From Melanopsichium pennsylvanicum (lineage: Eukaryota; Basidiomycota; Ustilaginomycetes; Ustilaginales), in assembly GCA_900208305.1 (NCBI GenBank), contig OAPG01000009.1, positions 310,001-374,000 of the forward strand: DNA of 64,000 bases. Reading direction: 5' to 3'. A model generated the notes under the pieces. It did not search any database and was not told where the DNA came from. It worked only from the letters and a program-made list of their open reading frames with translations. Below are positions 60,003-64,000 of the stretch, piece after piece (the first letter of the stretch is position 1; every line of letters starts with the position of its first letter). A program made the translations under genes and the position numbers.

Positions 60003-60905
60003 ATGCTCATCAAGACTACAAAGATCACTGTACTCATGCAGCTGGCTGTGCTGGTGTCATTGATTTCACTTGTCGTTGCTTCCCCTCTATTGACGATCGA
60101 TGAAAATGAACAACTGGGTCACCATCCGTTTAAAGACTTCAGCCCAAACGCAAAGCGAGTATCTCCCCTTAGGGATGACAAGACCCAGCTTTTTCTCGAC
60201 AGTCTACAATCTTCCCATTCAGCACAGCCTCCTACACCTGCTCCTGCTCCTGCTCCTGCACCAGCCCGGACCGCAGCTGGTGCGACCACCGACAGAGCCT
60301 CTTTCTTCTCCAAATGGAAGATGCCTCAGTCTCGGAATGCAGTTCTAGCGACGATTGAGGAAATGCAAAAGGCGCTCAAAAATCGACCAGCAGAATTGTC
60401 GTCGGATTACCCATTGACATTGTGGCCAGTCAAGGTTCGCGATTTTTCGGAAAAGAACTTCATCCCGGCGATCAAGCTGCCTGAGAACGGTTGGGCTGCT
60501 CAGGCATTTGAACAGATGAAGCATCAGACATATGGACGTCCCTTCTATGCCGTATTCGGGAAAGGAAATGTTTATCATGTCAGTAATTATGGGACCACCA
60601 AGATTGATGGCGCACTTAGCGACAACATCAAAAACGAAATTTCAGTTTCCAAGCCAACCGTAACAGTGCCCAACTACGCCAGATATAAATCCGGGCTTTC
60701 ATGGATGGAAAGATTCAAATTACCTTCAGACTTCAGGGCGCGTTACTCGCCAGCCGTGGTAGCGAACGGCTTCGGCCAACGAATTGCTGGAATTGGTGCT
60801 CGAGCCAAATCCGGGCTTTCTCAATTGGGAAGTCTAGGTGGCTCTAGTCGACAATGGTTAGGCAAAGCTACTGAAAATTTCAGGTTCTTCCCTAGGCCTT
60901 TGTGA
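60003..60905 (+). CDS. Secreted Cys-free cluster protein F (second subgroup)
   Basis: The product is 300 residues with signal peptide MLIKTTKITVLMQLAVLVSL and a little beyond (cleavage near Ala26-Ser27). There are no Cys. A short Pro-Ala tandem (PAPAPAPAPA, 79-88) is encoded by CTGCTC repeats. The shared module is at 163-200: GWAAQAFEQMKHQTYGRPF, then YAVFGKGNVYHVSNYG, the least conserved of the three D/E/F copies. Near the C terminus a small internal duplication gives two YKSGLSWM / AKSGLSQL motifs with the same bases AAATCCGGGCTTTC (near 60689 and 60808). It ends in FRFFPRPL, again basic and aromatic. Last gene of the cluster before ARP6. Function unknown. Confidence 0.82.
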   Translation: MLIKTTKITVLMQLAVLVSLISLVVASPLLTIDENEQLGHHPFKDFSPNAKRVSPLRDDKTQLFLDSLQSSHSAQPPTPAPAPAPAPARTAAGATTDRASFFSKWKMPQSRNAVLATIEEMQKALKNRPAELSSDYPLTLWPVKVRDFSEKNFIPAIKLPENGWAAQAFEQMKHQTYGRPFYAVFGKGNVYHVSNYGTTKIDGALSDNIKNEISVSKPTVTVPNYARYKSGLSWMERFKLPSDFRARYSPAVVANGFGQRIAGIGARAKSGLSQLGSLGGSSRQWLGKATENFRFFPRPL

Positions 60906-61986
60906 TGCACCATTCTTGCGGCTCCCTCTCATTTCTGTGTAGTGCCAGTTGTTCCATTGTTCCAAATCAAATTATTGTGTTTGAACAAAAGAAGTCAGAG
61001 TGATATCAGGAACATCAGTATTATAGAAAAAGAGAGAAGTCGGCCAACAAAATTGTGCCATACGACGGGTGCGATCCCAACGGGTTTTACCCCGGTAGAA
61101 GATCGGTCTGGGCAAGATCATACCACCTTGAACCCATCAGATTGCCCTAGAAACCGGCGTAGCACGTAGCTTTAACGAACCCCTGCATCTTCTAAACCCA
61201 AGTGCGCATCTTTAACATTGGTCCACTTCGGGAGACCTAGGAAAAGGATTATTTGTACCGAGCTTATCCCTTTTACGGAAACCCGCGCTTCACCGCTACC
61301 TAAGCAACGGAAGAACGGGCATATGTATCAGAAGAGTGTGAGCAGATGGCTATGCAAAAGATGAAGGAGTTTGAAAGCAGAATGATTGAATTTTCATCAT
61401 CTTACGAGGTGGTCTGCCAAGACGAGGCATCCCAAAGTTGGATGACATGAAGCAAGGTTTCCAAGGTTTCAGCTGCAGAGAGCTAAGCGAATAGTTGAAT
61501 GGTCCACCGAGCGGCTTCAATTTCATTAGGAACAGCAGTTGGCAGGTTAGGAGGCACATTAAATCCCCTCCTACACCAGGTTTATGCCATCGCGTATCAA
61601 TACCGGCCTTACACCCAAATATGACCATTTTCAGGGTCCCACCGAACTTTGCGATAGCCAAAGCAGCTGCACGAGGCTAAGCGCGAGCACGATCAAATTT
61701 CGGGCATGTCGGAGGGAAATCCCAAGTTACTGCAGAGGAGGAGAAAGGTGTAACTAGTGCATCAGGTTCTCCGCCGCGGTTAGAATTGCTTCCCCCCTCT
61801 CCCCCTCTCCTACAACATAGACTCTCCCTTTTGTCTTGACGTCACTTTCTTCACACTATACTCCTTTGTTGCAAATCTCGAGCCGTCGCTCTATCACTTT
61901 TGAGCTGCAGTGCTGCAGAGATTCATTCCATTGCTCTTATTGATCTGGCTGGGTATCTATAGGTCTTTATCAGCTTTTGAGTACAT
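60906..61986. other. Intergenic, cluster gene F to ARP6 (1.1 kb)
   Basis: 3' flank of gene F and of ARP6 (convergent). A minus-strand frame at 61350-61661 contains PRLGRPPRK, loosely like the GRPRK of Tc1-type transposases, but without supporting motifs. No gene is claimed. C/T-rich runs at 61790-61812. Confidence 0.5.
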
Positions 61987-64000
61987 TCATGAACTCTTGG
62001 CGGGTGCATCTTGTGGTGGAGGATAGAAAACCATGTTGGCCGACCTAACCAAGTCGACATCGTTACTGGCGCCTGAAATAGGATTCATCCATTGTGCATA
62101 AGTCAACCATCTGCCCTTCTTGTCCGTCTCTTCTACGTCTTGTTCTCGCTCTCCTTCCGACAATCCCCGACTCTGCCTACCTTTGATCTTCTTCTTACCC
62201 CTACCTACCCCTTTACCTCCTTCTGCACCGTTCGCCGCTTGCTTCTCGCGCTTCAACATTTCCCTAACACTTATGTCACATGCTAATCCAACACCTGCCT
62301 TGATCGGAATCATACTAGCATCCTCCAAACGCTGCTCCTCATCTTGAGGCCAAATCCTCAACTCGACATCCGCCGGCGCCAAAGGCCGTAGTTCGTTTCT
62401 TAACCTCCTTCGCATGCCTACCGCGTTCCCAAGCCCTCCAGTGAGAATGATGTTCCCCCACATCATATCCGCCGCGCTCTGCGAGTAAGTCGCACCGACC
62501 GAGGCGATACTGTCTTGAATCAACTCCGGCAGTGCTTTTTGGTCGAGACCAAGCGAGAGTGGGTTGAAGAGATGTTCCAAGATCGAAAACCGTTCCGAGC
62601 CGAGATGAAGGTGTTGTTCGTCTTGTTTCTCTTCTTCCTCTTCTTCCGAGTCGGTTTGAGAAGATGACCTCGATTGTTGTGTGGATGTGCTGGATGAGGA
62701 TGCGATGAAAGATGAATCCCAGTCCAGGATCGAGTCGTGAATTCTTTGACGTTTACGAGAGCCTTGTGACTCTGCACTGGCAAAAGTGGATTGATACGGT
62801 GGAGGATTGGGACCAGAAGCGATATAGCCATATCTCGCTCGGTCTCTCGCCTCCGGTCCCCCCTTGGTGGTTGCACCACCTCCGTAGTCCGGCAGACTCC
62901 ACGTCACTGTGACACTCTTATCTTCTTTAGCCTCACCGACCCCGCTCCTGCTCTTTCTCTTCTTTCCATACTTTTCCAAGAGCAGCAAATCTTCGTACGT
63001 CCACTCTGCAGCCTCCTTACCCATAATCATCTCCGCCTCTGCCGTCATCCTCTCGTCACTCCCATACACCCTCCTTCCAACTTCTGCAGCAACGAAAGAT
63101 GTTTTCGCAAAAATATGAGTCATGAGCCAGCTTTCATCCATCATGTCGAGCTGTTGAAACGACAGCCTTTCTTTGAGAAGGTTGATGAGCATCTTTCCGC
63201 CCAACTCAAGCCGGCGGATGGAAGGATAGTGAAGATTTCCGTGGATGAGGGGGATAGCGTGGCATGCGGAGTAGCTCAAATCCAGGATCAGCATGCATTG
63301 TGGCCGAGGAATGGTAATGAGGCGAGGGACGTTGGAAATCGCCGAATCGATGCTGTTGGTATTGGTCGTGGGCTGTCGAGGTGTGCGGACACGTCTTGCG
63401 CGAATTGTGTCCTTGTCTTCGGACCTAGTATCATGCGCTGCTGCTGTTGCTGTTTGATCTCTCTCTTCGTCTACGTCGATGGGGTCTGATTGTGAGTTTG
63501 CGGCGATTGCTGATGATGCTGAAAATTCTGAACGATGAATATCTGTTCCCAATCCGACTAATTGGGCAGGGGTGGTCCTCCATATAGCCGACGCACCGTA
63601 TTGTTCATAAAGCAGCAGATCGATAGCCTGTTGAGCCGGTTCGAGATTGCAATATGATTCGGTGATAATTACTGCTTTCCCAGAAAGTAATTTGCGCCCT
63701 TTCGCCTTGTCTCGCCCGACCACCTTGGCTAGATGATTGGTCAGCACGTGATCCCATATCGTCTTTTGGGCAGCCCAATCAACAACGATGCCACTTTGGT
63801 GAGGAAGCCGTAGATGAAGCGCTGCATAATCGTCCAAGAGGGTATGAATATGACTCGAAACGAACACCGAGGATTTAGTGCCCGCTGAAGGTGCTGTGAA
63901 GGATGCTTCCGAGGCAGAGAGGGATGGAACGATGTGTGGTGAACGTGTGCGAGCTATGGCGTTTGGGAAGGTGTCTATTTGCACTGCGTTTGCCAAGATG
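61987..64000 (-). CDS. Actin-related protein ARP6-like (5' end outside window)
   Basis: The frame runs from stop 61987 to the window edge without an ATG (the first codons near 63996 are TTG/ATC), so the N terminus is missing; 670 residues are visible. Arp6 is a nuclear actin-related subunit of the SWR1 complex, which deposits histone H2A.Z. Family-type segments are IVVDWAAQKTIWDHVL, ESYCNLEPAQQAIDLLLYEQYG, CMLILDLSYSACHAIPLIHG, RRLELGGKMLINLLKE with LDMMDESWL, and the C-terminal NIILTGGLGNAVGMRRRL. The GGK-L-x-N-x-L-K-E and MMDE motifs favour Arp6 over actin and other Arps. It is longer than the ~430-residue yeast protein owing to acidic Ser/Glu and Lys-rich insertions. The ARP6 choice over other Arps is from motif memory. 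Confidence 0.82.
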   Translation of the reverse strand, partial: ILANAVQIDTFPNAIARTRSPHIVPSLSASEASFTAPSAGTKSSVFVSSHIHTLLDDYAALHLRLPHQSGIVVDWAAQKTIWDHVLTNHLAKVVGRDKAKGRKLLSGKAVIITESYCNLEPAQQAIDLLLYEQYGASAIWRTTPAQLVGLGTDIHRSEFSASSAIAANSQSDPIDVDEERDQTATAAAHDTRSEDKDTIRARRVRTPRQPTTNTNSIDSAISNVPRLITIPRPQCMLILDLSYSACHAIPLIHGNLHYPSIRRLELGGKMLINLLKERLSFQQLDMMDESWLMTHIFAKTSFVAAEVGRRVYGSDERMTAEAEMIMGKEAAEWTYEDLLLLEKYGKKRKSRSGVGEAKEDKSVTVTWSLPDYGGGATTKGGPEARDRARYGYIASGPNPPPYQSTFASAESQGSRKRQRIHDSILDWDSSFIASSSSTSTQQSRSSSQTDSEEEEEEKQDEQHLHLGSERFSILEHLFNPLSLGLDQKALPELIQDSIASVGATYSQSAADMMWGNIILTGGLGNAVGMRRRLRNELRPLAPADVELRIWPQDEEQRLEDASMIPIKAGVGLACDISVREMLKREKQAANGAEGGKGVGRGKKKIKGRQSRGLSEGEREQDVEETDKKGRWLTYAQWMNPISGASNDVDLVRSANMVFYPPPQDAPAKSS

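Noticed and set aside
61350..61661. Possible transposase remnant (PRLGRPPRK) near ARP6
   Set aside because: One short motif only; no DDE residues, terminal repeats or further similarity seen.

Overview
This is a eukaryotic (fungal) window, most likely from a smut fungus (Basidiomycota, Ustilaginales; relatives of Ustilago, Sporisorium or Pseudozyma). The reasons are: compact, mostly single-exon genes with only rare, short GT-AG introns near the 5' end; roughly 50% GC; a full nuclear gene set including PTEN, CSN5, FBH1, DBP5, RAE1 and PRP28; and a tandem cluster of genes for secreted proteins embedded between housekeeping genes, which is typical of plant-pathogenic smuts. The species assignment is inference. 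There are no operons or ribosome-binding sites, and I saw no CRISPR array and no intact transposase or reverse transcriptase.

Region 1-47.6 kb is ordinary chromosome. In order it carries: the 3' end of a low-complexity protein; tRNA-Thr(AGT); a GT8 glycosyltransferase; an acyl-CoA dehydrogenase with a PTS1-like end; the spliceosomal helicase PRP28; an unrecognised helical-repeat protein; a Rho4-like GTPase; the CTD phosphatase SSU72; TRM6; a KPWE-motif protein that looks like the PTS2-import factor PEX39; the DNA polymerase delta subunit POLD3/Cdc27; DBP5; thioredoxin reductase with two plausible starts; RAE1; an MSC7-like membrane aldehyde dehydrogenase; PTEN; CSN5; a B-type cyclin with a 5-codon first exon; the F-box/UvrD helicase FBH1; a BolA2-like protein with a long extra tail and one intron; and an NTA1-like amidase. 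RNA metabolism is well represented (PRP28, SSU72, TRM6, DBP5, RAE1), but nothing suggests these genes are co-regulated.

Region 47.8-60.9 kb is the accessory part. Six genes, all on the + strand and all single-exon, encode proteins of 250-369 residues with an N-terminal signal peptide and no cysteine after it. Genes A, B and C (47815, 50324, 53802) are clearly homologous to each other. Genes D, E and F (56383, 57991, 60003) form a second subgroup. All six appear to share a short module: a helix, then an aromatic/Val strand, a G-x-(N/D)-G turn and a second strand. The intergenic DNA is long and carries repeats: a ~320 bp near-identical inverted pair (49009-49328 and 59021-59342) bracketing B to E, a degenerate third copy near 52.0-52.2 kb, and a foldback at 53147-53564. 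This looks like a tandemly expanded effector-type family, and it is the best candidate here for an undescribed system.

The window ends with the minus-strand ARP6-like gene (61987-64000), whose 5' end is outside the window.
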